From NCBI GenBank assembly GCA_964519835.1, contig CAZFLD010000012.1:1-64000 (forward strand): 64,000 bases of DNA. The letters run 5' to 3'. This DNA is from CAZFLD01 sp964519835 (lineage in GTDB: Bacteria > Spirochaetota > Spirochaetia > DSM-27196 > CAZFLD01). A program made the translations under genes and the position numbers. The notes below the pieces were generated by a model. That model made no database searches and was not told where the DNA came from. It saw only the letters and a list, made by a program, of their open reading frames with translations. Shown here in pieces: positions 16,864 to 25,588 of the stretch. How positions within the stretch are numbered: position 1 is the first letter of the stretch; the number at the start of each line of letters is the position of its first letter.

Positions 16864-17383
16864 GCAGCCCTCCTCGCTTTGAAAGGATTTCTCCAAGTCG
16901 TTCCCGTGCGCGAAATATTCGTACTTTGACATTGCCCTCGGATATACCGAGGACCGTGGCTATTTCTTTGTAAGCTAAGTCACCAAACTCGCGGAGCACC
17001 AAAGCGGCCTTGAGTTTTTCCGGTAGCGCCGTAAGCGCCTCCTGCACGGCCTCGGTTGATTCCATCTTCAGGACACGGTCTTCGCCGGTATCAGGCGGCC
17101 GCGTTCGTTCCATCAATACTCTTTCGTAGGCGCGTCGCTCACGGCCGCGCCGTTTTGCGTGATTCAACGCAAGGTTTTTTGCGACCCGAATGAGCCAGTA
17201 TTTTGCCTGTGCCGAATCGTCAAAGCGCTCCATCCGCTGATAAAACCGAATGAAGGCCTCCTGACATATCTCTTCGGCAATCGCCTCCTGCCCGACCACG
17301 TGATACGCCACGCGCAGGATAATCGGGAAGACTTCGTTGTATACGGCGTCAAACTCATCCCGACGCCTGGGTCCTGATTCCAT
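16853..17383 (-). CDS. ECF subfamily RNA polymerase sigma factor
   Basis: A 176-residue group 4 sigma factor. Sigma region 2 covers about residues 9-75 (FPIILRVAYHVVGQEAIAEEICQEAFIRFYQR, then YWLIRVAKNLALNHAKRR). Region 4 covers about 112-165 (ALTALPEKLKAALVLREFGDLAYKEIATVLGISEGNVKVRIFRARERL). It presumably directs transcription of an envelope-stress regulon and is held by the co-transcribed membrane anti-sigma factor. It starts 33 bp after cysS. I could not identify a convincing autoregulated ECF promoter in that gap, so co-transcription with cysS is possible. Confidence 0.93.
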   Translation of the reverse strand: MESGPRRRDEFDAVYNEVFPIILRVAYHVVGQEAIAEEICQEAFIRFYQRMERFDDSAQAKYWLIRVAKNLALNHAKRRGRERRAYERVLMERTRPPDTGEDRVLKMESTEAVQEALTALPEKLKAALVLREFGDLAYKEIATVLGISEGNVKVRIFRARERLGEILSKRGGLHVP

Positions 17384-17416
17384 AACTAGAACAGCTCTAT
17401 GACGACAATCGTTACA

Positions 17417-18820
17417 TCAAACTCGGGTCCAGCGGGTACCCGTAGGGGTATCCTCCACGAGAATACCACGCTCTCGCAACGTCTCGCGGATTTCGTCGGA
17501 CCTGGCATAATCCTTGTCATGTCGGGCCCTTTCTCTTTCCTGAATTAGCGCGGTGACCTCCGGCGCGAGCTCGGTAGGCCGCCCTCGTTCCGTCTGCAAG
17601 TCCAAGCCAAAGACCGCATCAAACTCGTCTGCAAGGTCGAGCCGGGTGCGTGATGTGATTGCTGGGTCCTTCACAAGCGTACGCAAGCAACCAAGGGCCC
17701 GCGGCATGTTTATGTCGTCTTCGAGCGCGGCGCGAAACTCCCGCCGGTATTCATCGGCGGCATCCTGCGCGGCGTCCTCCGTCCCCTTCTCTTCTTCGAG
17801 ACGCGTGAGCTGATCGGTCAGCCCCTTGCGCGCCGTCCGGGCGGCACCTATGGCGTCCCAGCTGAATTGCAGCTGGGTCCGGTAGTGTGCGCCGAGGAGG
17901 TAGTATCGATAGTCGAGAGGATGATACCCCCGCTCCTCCAACGAGGTCACGGTCAAGAAGCCGCCCTTCGACTTTGCCATCTTGCCGGAGTCCATGACCA
18001 AAAACTCACCGTGCAGCCAAAACCGGACCCATGGCCTGCCGGTGGCTGCCTCGGACTGGGCGATTTCGTTGGTGTGGTGCACCGGTATGTGGTCAACCCC
18101 ACCACAATGAATGTCGATTGATTCGCCTAAGTGCTTTATGCTCATCGCGCTGCACTCGATGTGCCATCCCGGGTAGCCCCGGCCCCACGGCGAATCCCAA
18201 AGCATGGCCTGATGGGAGAACTTGGACTGGGTAAACCACAGAACAAAATCTCGCGGATTGCGTTTGTTGGCATCGACCTCCACCCTGGCGCCGGCCTTTT
18301 GATCCTGGCGGTCGAGCAGCGCGAGCCTTCCGTAGGCATTGAATTTGGACACGTCAAAGTAGACGTTCCCCCCGGCCTGGTACGTAAATCCCCTCTCCTC
18401 GAGGCGTTGTACAAGAGCGACCATGTCTTGGATGTGATCGGTCGCGCGACAAACAACGGACGGACGCAGGATATTGAGCTTGTGCAGGTCTTTTTCAAAG
18501 GCGGCGATAAACATCTCGGCGATCTCCCACACCGTCATGCCGCGCTCGCGCGCCCCCACGATGATTTTATCCTCGCCCTCGTCACCGTCGTCGGTGAGAT
18601 GACCGACATCGGTAATGTTCATCACCTGCCGGACCGAATACCCCAGATACTCCATGCTTCGGCGCAGAGTGTCCTCGAAGAGGAAGGTCCGCATGTTGCC
18701 GATGTGTTGATAATTGTAGACCGTGGGGCCGCAGCAATACATCCGCACCACGCCGTCCGAGTGAAGGGGCGCAAATTCTTCCCGCGTTCGACCCATGGTG
18801 TTGTAAAGAGTAAGCGGCAC
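17417..18820 (-). CDS. cysS: Cysteinyl-tRNA synthetase
   Basis: Class I aminoacyl-tRNA synthetase of 467 residues, a normal length. The N-terminal LTLYNTMGRTREEFAPL is followed by the zinc Cys and HIGH-type site in CGPTVYNYQHIGN, zinc ligands in WHIECSAM and HHTNEIAQSEA, and the KMSKS-type loop SGKMAKSKG. The C-terminal half carries the DALR-like helical domain. GTG 18820 is the start: homology begins there and GGAG lies 6 nt upstream. A further 48 in-frame residues upstream would run through the murB promoter region and are rejected. Divergent from murB. Confidence 0.95.
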   Translation of the reverse strand: MPLTLYNTMGRTREEFAPLHSDGVVRMYCCGPTVYNYQHIGNMRTFLFEDTLRRSMEYLGYSVRQVMNITDVGHLTDDGDEGEDKIIVGARERGMTVWEIAEMFIAAFEKDLHKLNILRPSVVCRATDHIQDMVALVQRLEERGFTYQAGGNVYFDVSKFNAYGRLALLDRQDQKAGARVEVDANKRNPRDFVLWFTQSKFSHQAMLWDSPWGRGYPGWHIECSAMSIKHLGESIDIHCGGVDHIPVHHTNEIAQSEAATGRPWVRFWLHGEFLVMDSGKMAKSKGGFLTVTSLEERGYHPLDYRYYLLGAHYRTQLQFSWDAIGAARTARKGLTDQLTRLEEEKGTEDAAQDAADEYRREFRAALEDDINMPRALGCLRTLVKDPAITSRTRLDLADEFDAVFGLDLQTERGRPTELAPEVTALIQERERARHDKDYARSDEIRETLRERGILVEDTPTGTRWTRV

Positions 18821-18845
18821 CCGATTCTCCGATAAGAGGATTACC

Positions 18846-18875
18846 TGGAAAGAGGTCCAGGGATATCTGTATACT
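18846..18875 (+). promoter_or_regulatory. Promoter of murB-mgtE, predicted leaderless
   Basis: TGGAAA (18846-18851), an 18-bp spacer, TATACT (18870-18875). The expected start site falls at or next to the murB GTG at 18882. The -35 matches consensus at 4 of 6 positions; the -10 at 5 of 6. Confidence 0.5.
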
Positions 18876-18881
18876 CGTCGA

Positions 18882-19811
18882 GTGACGACAATACGAGAAT
18901 TGGCGTCGAAATTCAACATACAGTCGATGTTGCAAACCGACGAGCCACTCAGCGAGCACACCACATTTGGTATCGGTGGACCCGCCGACTACTACCTCGA
19001 GCCGAAAAGTGTTGAAGAGATGGTGCAGGCGGTACGGTTTGCCAACGCCGCGGACCTACAGTTTTTTGTGTTGGGCGGAGGCGCAAATGTCCTTGTGGCG
19101 GACAAGGGCGTGCGCGGCCTGGTGATCAACACCGCGGCGCTGAAGAGCATCACGATAGAAGGAACCGACCTTGTCGCGGAGTCGGGTGCGCCGATTAGCG
19201 AGGCGGCGGAGCGTGCGGCGGAGGCGGGACTCGGCGGATTGGCGTTTTTGTATTCCATGCCCGGCTCGACGGGAGGCGCCGTGTGGATGAACGCCCGCTG
19301 CTACGGGCACTCTATCTTCGACATTCTCGGACCGGTGGCGTGTGTCACGCGAGAGGGCGGACTACAGACCTACCGGCCGCGGGGCGCAGACTTCGACTAC
19401 AAAACATCACCATTCCAGGACAACAAACGCGTTGTTCTCTCGGTGCGGTTTCGTCTGCAGCCTTCGGACAAAAAGGCTCTTCGAGAAGAGATGGCCGGTT
19501 ACGAGGAAGACCGACGACAGAAAGGCCATTTCTCCGCTCCGTCCGCCGGATCGGTGTTCAAGAACAACCGCGCTTTTGGAGCGCCCACCGGAAGGCTCAT
19601 CGACAGCCTCGGCCTGCGCGGGTACCGGGTCGGGGGCGCGAAAATTTCGGACAAACACGCCAATATCTTTGTGAACGGGGGTGGCGCCACCGCCGACGAC
19701 ATGCGAGGGTTGATCGAACACGTCGAAAAACAGGTGATGGATCAACTCGGATTCCACCTCGAGCGCGAAGTGCTCTTTGTGGGTGATTGGGGCAAGTCCC
19801 GGGGAACGTGA
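18882..19811 (+). CDS. murB: UDP-N-acetylenolpyruvoylglucosamine reductase
   Basis: FAD-dependent enzyme of peptidoglycan precursor synthesis. FAD-binding motifs are HTTFGIGGPADYYLEP and FVLGGGANVLVADKG, then GLAFLYSMPGSTGGAVWMNARCYG, and the active-site block SAPSAGSVFKNN with C-terminal HANIFVNGGGATADD. 309 residues, normal size. The start is GTG 18882: no Shine-Dalgarno is visible, but TATACT ends at 18875, 6 nt upstream, so the transcript is probably leaderless. mgtE begins 3 bp after its stop. Confidence 0.94.
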   Translation: MTTIRELASKFNIQSMLQTDEPLSEHTTFGIGGPADYYLEPKSVEEMVQAVRFANAADLQFFVLGGGANVLVADKGVRGLVINTAALKSITIEGTDLVAESGAPISEAAERAAEAGLGGLAFLYSMPGSTGGAVWMNARCYGHSIFDILGPVACVTREGGLQTYRPRGADFDYKTSPFQDNKRVVLSVRFRLQPSDKKALREEMAGYEEDRRQKGHFSAPSAGSVFKNNRAFGAPTGRLIDSLGLRGYRVGGAKISDKHANIFVNGGGATADDMRGLIEHVEKQVMDQLGFHLEREVLFVGDWGKSRGT

Positions 19812-19813
19812 AC

Positions 19814-21160
19814 ATGCAAAATCTACTCGACAACCTGCGGGAGTATATGGATCTTCTAGACCACGCGCAGCTTCGCGAGGTGCTTCACGAGGTTCCCGCT
19901 CCCGATCTGGTAGAGATATGGCCCGGGCTCGATTCCAAAGAGGCCCACACGATCTTTTTGCTCCTAAAGCTCAACCAGAAGGTCGACGTCATTCGGGCCA
20001 TATCGTTGACCGAGCAAGAGGACCTCCTCAAAGGTCTCTCCCTGGACAATCTGCGACAGATCTTTCAGGAGATGGAGCCCGACGATCTTGTCGACATCAT
20101 TCAAGAAGTTGGATCCGAGGTCCGTGAGTCCGTTTGGAGCAGTTTGGACGCGGAGGCACGAAGAGAAACGCAGTTCCTCTTGAAATTCGATGAGGATGAT
20201 GCCGCCGGCTTGATGACACCGCGGTACCTAGCGATTAGGCCGACCATCACCGTTGGGCAGGCCATCTCCTTTATTCGAGCCAACGGCCGTGACGTGGAAA
20301 CCGTCTACTACGTCTACGTCGTGGATCAGGTGAAGCGCCTCCTAGGCGTTGTATCGATGAAGGACTTGTTCTTCACCGACGACACCGTACGTATCGAAAA
20401 CATGATGACCACCGAGCCCACCTTTGTGTATGAGGAAACCGACCAGGAGGATACCGCGCGGACGCTCGAAGCCCATGACCTGATTGCGGTGCCGGTCCTC
20501 GACCAGTACCATCGGCTTCTCGGAATCGTAACTTTCGACGACATCATCGACGTCATTCGCGAAGAGCAAACCGAGGACGTGTACAAAATGGGCGCCATGG
20601 AAGGAAGCGCCGACGTGTACACACAAACCTCGGTCTTCCGACTTATTCGAAAGAGAGTTCCGTGGCTGATCATTCTGCTCTTGGCGGGAACCATCACCAC
20701 AAACGTCCTGCACTTTTTTGAGGATATCTATATTGGCGCGGCATTTCTTGTGCTATTTGTGCCGGTCATAACTCAAACAGGAGGCAACTCCGGGACCCAG
20801 AGCTCGACCCTTATGATCCGCGGAATCGCGACCGGAGAGGTTCACCTGCGCGATACGTGGCGGATACTCACAAAGGAGCTTGCAGTGGGTCTCCTTATGG
20901 GCATTCTTCTCGGTGGCGTAATATTTCTGCGCGGTGTACTCCTTCCCCCGGGCATTGATGTCTTTCAGGGCCTGGCGATTGGTCTATCCCTGGTGTTTGT
21001 CGTGCTCTTGTCGAGCCTGATCGGAGCCATCGCCCCACTTCTTATCCACAAATTGGGTTTCGACCCGACCGTCATGGCCGGTCCCCTTATGGCAACGGTA
21101 ATCGACCTAATCGGATTGACCATCTACTTCAACGTTGCGCGAGCGCTCCTCGGCCTCTGA
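19814..21160 (+). CDS. mgtE: Magnesium transporter MgtE
   Basis: Gated Mg2+ channel of the inner membrane. Superhelical N domain about residues 1-120, a CBS pair about 130-245 (LMTPRYLAIRPTITVGQAI, LLGVVSMKDLFF, NMMTTEPTFVYEETD, LLGIVTFDDIIDVI), then five membrane helices with the signatures PVITQTGGNSGTQSS and FDPTVMAGPLMATVIDLIGL. 448 residues from ATG 19814; GTG 19808 is also possible. Follows murB by 3 bp. No Mg2+ riboswitch is seen ahead of it, since it lacks its own leader. Its 3' end overlaps the convergent gene by 54 bp. Confidence 0.95.
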   Translation: MQNLLDNLREYMDLLDHAQLREVLHEVPAPDLVEIWPGLDSKEAHTIFLLLKLNQKVDVIRAISLTEQEDLLKGLSLDNLRQIFQEMEPDDLVDIIQEVGSEVRESVWSSLDAEARRETQFLLKFDEDDAAGLMTPRYLAIRPTITVGQAISFIRANGRDVETVYYVYVVDQVKRLLGVVSMKDLFFTDDTVRIENMMTTEPTFVYEETDQEDTARTLEAHDLIAVPVLDQYHRLLGIVTFDDIIDVIREEQTEDVYKMGAMEGSADVYTQTSVFRLIRKRVPWLIILLLAGTITTNVLHFFEDIYIGAAFLVLFVPVITQTGGNSGTQSSTLMIRGIATGEVHLRDTWRILTKELAVGLLMGILLGGVIFLRGVLLPPGIDVFQGLAIGLSLVFVVLLSSLIGAIAPLLIHKLGFDPTVMAGPLMATVIDLIGLTIYFNVARALLGL

Positions 21161-22630
21161 CAGCCTGTGCTTGCTGCTGTAGGTGAGCCTGACGCCGGGA
21201 ACCGGCCGGCCGTGGTCAAACTGCAGAACAAGGTCAATGCTATCCCCTCCGTCTTTTACGCGAAGATAGGCCCTCGTGTCGACGGTTGGACCTGCCGCCG
21301 TGGTACCGCCTTCAGCGTCTGCGTTGCCGTTGCCGGACCCGGCAGGGGCGTTGTTGCCGGTCCACGTCAGTGTCGGCTCGATGCCTACCGTGACCGGCCC
21401 AACCTTCGCCTCGAGCAGAACGGATAGCTCGATATCGGCGGCGGATTCGGCAGTCCACTCGATGTCGGCATTTGTGGCCAGCCTGGCCCATGGAAGCTTC
21501 AGCTGCACACCAGGCGAAACGCTGTACTCGAGCGGTTCCGACGGGGCCGGCGACGTCAGCTCGAGGCCAAGATCTCCGGCAAACGGAGCGTCGTCCGGCA
21601 GGATAGAAAAAAACTCGATGCCCAACGTCGCTTTGTGTTCCGGCACCAGACGATATCTGCCGGACGACACGTCGCCACGGTAGGCGAGCTCGTACGAGCC
21701 GTCGCAGACCAACTGCAGACTCATCCCGGACAGCTCACCTTCCAACTCGACCAGCAGTCCCGCCGATCCCCGGTTGCGGGCGGTTAACGGCGACGTAAAG
21801 TGCCTGTCGATGTAGGAAAGCCCAAAGCAAAGCTCGATGCACGACTCAACAGGCCACTCCGCCCCATCCGGCCTCGCTCGCTCGGAGGCGACCGACACGC
21901 TTGTTAGGAGGCGCGACCTCACGCCAAGCAACCCGTAGCCCGACGTAGAGCCGACCAACTCCAAGAGCTGCTCGATCTCGATCTGTGCCGGATCATTGGT
22001 CGTTCCCTCCCCCTCCGGAGGCATACCGACGTGGAGCACGGTCCGCCCGGTGGTCGAAACGCCGACCACAAACACCGGCGCCGATACGGGCGCGGTCGGC
22101 ACAAACCACGAGCGGCGTGTATCCGCCGCGGTAAGCGTGTAGGCCGCGACCAGCCCCAGTTCGGCTTCAGAGAGCGCAATATCGGCCGAATTCCCAACAT
22201 CCAACGACGCACCGGCCGCCAATTCCCCGTCGTCGCCTTCGTACAGCCATACCCAGAGCGGCAGCAGCGGGCCAAGGGCCGCCACGGCAAGTCCTTGAAG
22301 CCTCCCGGGGGACAAGGAGATGTCTATTCCCGGCGGTCCGGAGGGTCGTGACGCGGCCGCGGTAGGCACCGACAAGAGCCGCATGGCGCCGTCTCGCCGC
22401 AGAGCTCCCGCCCGCAAGAACGGGAGCGCGAACCCCCACGCGGCAAGGGGATCGTTTGGCGTCGCTACAATAAATGCCCGGACCTCGTCGGCATCAAAGA
22501 GCAGCCGTGCCGCCGCGGTATCGGGCGTCGAGAGCCGTGTCGTGAGCTCCACCGTTGGCTCGATTGCCTCGGCGAGACAGACACGACAAAATACCGTCGC
22601 GATAATCAAGAGCACTCGGATGGTCCGCAC
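21107..22630 (-). CDS. Secreted hypothetical protein, beta-rich, possibly outer-membrane
   Basis: A 507-residue protein with a signal peptide (MRTIRVLLIIATVFCRVCLAEA). The C-terminal half consists of short alternating strands with turns (GSAGLLVELEGELSGMSLQLVCDGSYELAYRGD, HKATLGIEFFSILPDD, AKVGPVTVGIEPTLTWTG, RAYLRVKDGGDSIDLVLQFDH), as in outer-membrane beta-barrels. I do not recognise a family. A Gly/Asn/Ala-rich linker precedes the last strands. The final 54 bp overlap the end of mgtE on the other strand; because signal peptide and frame are convincing, I keep the gene. Confidence 0.65.
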   Translation of the reverse strand: MRTIRVLLIIATVFCRVCLAEAIEPTVELTTRLSTPDTAAARLLFDADEVRAFIVATPNDPLAAWGFALPFLRAGALRRDGAMRLLSVPTAAASRPSGPPGIDISLSPGRLQGLAVAALGPLLPLWVWLYEGDDGELAAGASLDVGNSADIALSEAELGLVAAYTLTAADTRRSWFVPTAPVSAPVFVVGVSTTGRTVLHVGMPPEGEGTTNDPAQIEIEQLLELVGSTSGYGLLGVRSRLLTSVSVASERARPDGAEWPVESCIELCFGLSYIDRHFTSPLTARNRGSAGLLVELEGELSGMSLQLVCDGSYELAYRGDVSSGRYRLVPEHKATLGIEFFSILPDDAPFAGDLGLELTSPAPSEPLEYSVSPGVQLKLPWARLATNADIEWTAESAADIELSVLLEAKVGPVTVGIEPTLTWTGNNAPAGSGNGNADAEGGTTAAGPTVDTRAYLRVKDGGDSIDLVLQFDHGRPVPGVRLTYSSKHRLSEAEERSRNVEVDGQSD

Positions 22631-22683
22631 ACCCTTAGCTACCGCGAGTTTTGGACGTTGACTTCAATGCAATGGCGGCTTTC

Positions 22684-22712
22684 TTGAAATCGCCCTCGGT
22701 TTGTGAGACACT
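22684..22712 (+). promoter_or_regulatory. Possible ackA promoter
   Basis: TTGAAA (22684-22689), 17-bp spacer, GACACT (22707-22712) preceded by TGA as in an extended -10. It would give a leader of about 45 nt before ackA. The -10 is weak, so this is tentative. Confidence 0.4.
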
Positions 22713-22763
22713 CGCAAGCATACCACTCGAGGGAATGCACACGTTTGTCACCGGGAGGCTCGA

Positions 22764-24140
22764 ATGATCATTCTGACCCTGAATTGCGGGAGCTCGTCCG
22801 TAAAATACCAAGTCTTTGACTGGGAAGGACAAGTAAGCCTTGCGGCGGGGATCGTTGAACGGGTTACCCAAGAGGGGTCGGCAATAAGTCACAAGGTCCT
22901 TGGCCGCGACGAATATGAGAAACAGAGCCCCTGTCCAACACACCGGGAAGCCATCGGACTCATTCTCGACACAATACAGGACAAAGAACATGGTGTGATC
23001 AACGACATCGGCGAGGTAAAGGCCGTCGGCCACCGAGTGGTCCATGGTGGCGAACGGTTTGCCAAGTCGGTGCGTGTTACGTCGGAGGTCATCGAAACAT
23101 TCCGACAGATTCAGCAGCTTGCTCCCCTCCACAATCCCGCGAACATTCAGGGAATCGAGTCGGCTATGGCGGTGCTGCCCGACGTCCCGCATTGCGCGGT
23201 CATGGATACGGCCTGGCACCAAACCATGCCGGAGAAGGCCTTCCTCTATGCACTGCCGTACGAGTGGTATCAGAAGCACAACGTTCGCCGCTACGGCTTC
23301 CACGGCACGTCGTTTTTGTACACGGCGAAACGCGCCGCGGTCCTCCTGGGCAAAAACCCCTTCGAGTGCAACCTTATTATCGCTCACGTCGGTAACGGCT
23401 CGAGCATCAACGCCGTGCAAAACGGCCTCTCGCTCGATACGTCCATGGGCCTCACACCCCTCGAGGGGCTCATTATGGGTACTCGCTGCGGCGACATCGA
23501 TCCGGCCATTCCCTTTCACATGATAAATCAAACCGGAATGACGGCGGATCAGGTCGAGCGTGCGCTCAACAAGCAAAGTGGCGTCTTGGGAATAACCGAG
23601 GAGTTTGTGGATCGCCGGGACATCGAGATTGCGGCCTCCAAGGGCAACAAGCGCGCGGCTTTGGCTATCGAGATGGAAGCGTACCGCCTCAAGAAATACG
23701 TAGGCGCCTATGCGGCGGCTTTAGGGCGTGTAGACGCCGTGGTGTTTACGGCAGGCGTCGGGGAGCGCGGACCAATCATTCGCGAAAAGGCGGTTGAAGG
23801 TCTGGAGTTTATGGGCATCGCAATCGACCCCGACAAAAACGCCGTGTCCATTACCAAGAATGCCGAGACGGATATCGCCTTAGAAAACTCACCAACTCGT
23901 ATATTTGTAATCCCAACCAACGAAGAGCTTGTGATGACCGAGGACACCCACGCAATCTTGCAAGGCACTTACGACGTTCACACCAACTTCACCTACAGCT
24001 TTCAGGACCCTGCCTACATCAATCGCGAACGCGAGGGCTGCATAGATCGGGACTTCGAGAAGTTCAACGGGCTCGAGAAGATCGTCAGGCGTCCAGGCGG
24101 TGCCCAGCCGGACAAGGCCTACCCCACCGAGTGCGAGTAG
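22764..24140 (+). CDS. ackA: Acetate kinase
   Basis: Converts acetyl phosphate and ADP to acetate and ATP, the substrate-level phosphorylation step of fermentation. ASKHA-fold motifs: LNCGSSSVKYQVFD at the N-terminus, VGHRVVHGGERF, YGFHGTSFLYTAKRA, IAHVGNGSSINAVQNG and TAGVGERGPIIREK. GGGAGG lies about 8 nt before ATG 22764. At 458 residues it exceeds the usual ~400: after the family's closing PTNEELVMTEDT there are some 55 extra residues (tyrosine- and arginine-containing tail). Convergent with the DJ-1 gene, with only 8 bp between stops. Confidence 0.95.
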   Translation: MIILTLNCGSSSVKYQVFDWEGQVSLAAGIVERVTQEGSAISHKVLGRDEYEKQSPCPTHREAIGLILDTIQDKEHGVINDIGEVKAVGHRVVHGGERFAKSVRVTSEVIETFRQIQQLAPLHNPANIQGIESAMAVLPDVPHCAVMDTAWHQTMPEKAFLYALPYEWYQKHNVRRYGFHGTSFLYTAKRAAVLLGKNPFECNLIIAHVGNGSSINAVQNGLSLDTSMGLTPLEGLIMGTRCGDIDPAIPFHMINQTGMTADQVERALNKQSGVLGITEEFVDRRDIEIAASKGNKRAALAIEMEAYRLKKYVGAYAAALGRVDAVVFTAGVGERGPIIREKAVEGLEFMGIAIDPDKNAVSITKNAETDIALENSPTRIFVIPTNEELVMTEDTHAILQGTYDVHTNFTYSFQDPAYINREREGCIDRDFEKFNGLEKIVRRPGGAQPDKAYPTECE

Positions 24141-24148
24141 GAGCGCAT

Positions 24149-24703
24149 CTATTTTTGAAGGGTGCGCTGATGCAGATCTTCGGCCGCTTTTTCCCCAACT
24201 AAATACTCGACGACCGCAATGGAAAACTCGGCGGCCGTTCCAGGCCCGCGGCTTGTGATAATGTTGCCGTCTACCACCACCCTATCTTCAGAGAACGTGG
24301 CGTCGGAGACACGATCCTGGTACCCTGGATAGCAGGTGAATCGCCGGCCCTTGAGAATGTCGGTGGAACCGAGGACAACGCCTGGAGACGCGCAGATTGC
24401 GGCTACCAACTTGCCGTCCGCGTGCATCTTTTTGATGATGCCCATTGCCGTCTCCGAATCCGCGATGTTGTGGGCGCCGGCGTCACCACCAGGAACGACA
24501 ACCGCATCGAACTCCCCCATGATGTCGTCGGCCGTCATATCTGTGTTGATTCGAATGTCGTGACCGCCGACCACGTCGCGGGCTGTCACACCGGTGGCAA
24601 CAACCTCGATCCCGGCGCGCCGCAAAAAGTCGATGCTGGTTATTGTCTCGACTTCTTCACACCCATCGGCAACTAATACCACTGCTCGCTTTTTTTCGGG
24701 CAT
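24149..24703 (-). CDS. DJ-1/PfpI superfamily protein (YajL-like)
   Basis: A 184-residue protein of the DJ-1/ThiJ/PfpI superfamily: VLVADGCEEVETITSIDFLRRAGIEV (conserved Glu near residue 17), VVVPGGDAGAHNIADS, and the nucleophile elbow AAICASPGVVL with C104. Family members act as redox-sensing chaperone-like proteins or glyoxalase/deglycase-type enzymes; the exact activity is debated. ATG 24703 is favoured by GGGGAGG 6 nt upstream; an upstream start at 24769 lacks support. Confidence 0.9.
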   Translation of the reverse strand: MPEKKRAVVLVADGCEEVETITSIDFLRRAGIEVVATGVTARDVVGGHDIRINTDMTADDIMGEFDAVVVPGGDAGAHNIADSETAMGIIKKMHADGKLVAAICASPGVVLGSTDILKGRRFTCYPGYQDRVSDATFSEDRVVVDGNIITSRGPGTAAEFSIAVVEYLVGEKAAEDLHQRTLQK

Positions 24704-24833
24704 AATAGCCTCCCCGCTAAAAGGTAATGATATGGGGCGCGATGCGGCGAGCGCGGCCGACGTCGACACGTTGCCCAGCCTGTAACCGTAGAGCGAGCCG
24801 TTCGCACCGACGTAAGCTCCTGCCGCGACATGT

Positions 24834-25580
24834 TTAGGGGAAAAACAGCCGAATCGAGACCGCCGCCGTTACCACCATCACAAATATCCGAAAGGGCTTG
24901 TCTGGGATTCTCTTTACTACCACTATTCCAGCGAGGCCGCCCAGCAAGACGGCCGGCGCCACTACAGCATCCAGGAGAAGCGACTCGGCGTCGATGGTTT
25001 TCCAGACAAGCGCGTGGAGTGGAACTTTCACCACATTGACGATAAGGAAAAACCAGGCGGCTGTGCCAATGTAGGTGTTCTTTGGGACCTGTAGCGCCAA
25101 GAGATAGAGCGCCATGACCGGGCCGGCTGCATTCCCAATCATGGTTGCAAAACCTCCGACAAGTCCCAGTGGCGCCGCAAACCACCACTTGTGCGGCACC
25201 TCCCAGTCGGAGAGGAACCGCTCGCGCAAGACGATCAGAGCGAGACTCACAAGTACAACAACGGCGATTGTTATGCGGAAGGCAGTGTCGGAGATTTGTG
25301 CACCGAAAACGACGCCAACGGCAATTCCGGCGAGTGCCCACGGCAAGACGCGGAACAGTGCCTTCGCGTCGCCGTTGCGCCTGTAGTAGGCCACGGCAGC
25401 CACATCACCGACTATGAGGATGGGAAGTAACACTCCTGCCGAAAGGCGACCGCCAAAAATGGCGGCCATGGTTGGGATGGCGATCATTCCGACGCCATAA
25501 ACGCCGGTCTTTTGGGCGCCGACGATAACGCCCGACAGGGCTACCAGAACCCACTGTAGGGCGGTGAGCTCAGGAAGCAC
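24834..25580 (-). CDS. TSUP (TauE/SafE) family membrane permease
   Basis: A 248-residue integral membrane protein with about seven to eight hydrophobic segments arranged as two repeats. It starts WVLVALSGVIVGAQKTGVYGVGMIAIPTMAAIF and the second repeat carries GLVGGFATMIGNAAGPVMALYLLALQVPKNTYIGTAAWFFLIVNVVKVPLH, both typical of the 4-toluene sulfonate uptake/TauE family. These carry sulfonates, sulfite or other sulfur or carboxylate anions; the substrate here is not predictable. A small basic-protein gene ends 8 bp upstream of its start on the same strand. Confidence 0.88.
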   Translation of the reverse strand: MLPELTALQWVLVALSGVIVGAQKTGVYGVGMIAIPTMAAIFGGRLSAGVLLPILIVGDVAAVAYYRRNGDAKALFRVLPWALAGIAVGVVFGAQISDTAFRITIAVVVLVSLALIVLRERFLSDWEVPHKWWFAAPLGLVGGFATMIGNAAGPVMALYLLALQVPKNTYIGTAAWFFLIVNVVKVPLHALVWKTIDAESLLLDAVVAPAVLLGGLAGIVVVKRIPDKPFRIFVMVVTAAVSIRLFFP

Positions 25581-25588
25581 CGTGTGTG

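Noticed and set aside
17384..17416. ECF-type autoregulated promoter ahead of the sigma factor gene
   Set aside because: TGTAAC and CGTC motifs are present but only 6 nt apart, far from the usual spacing of about 16.
18821..18964. Longer N-terminus for cysteinyl-tRNA synthetase
   Set aside because: The added residues have no homology and overlap the divergent murB start and promoter; GTG 18820 has a Shine-Dalgarno.
19787..19813. Mg2+ riboswitch (M-box) before mgtE
   Set aside because: mgtE starts 3 bp after murB and has no leader of its own.
22635..23576. Long open frame antisense to ackA
   Set aside because: It lies entirely within or beside ackA codons on the other strand, with no family signature; a by-product of GC-rich codon use.
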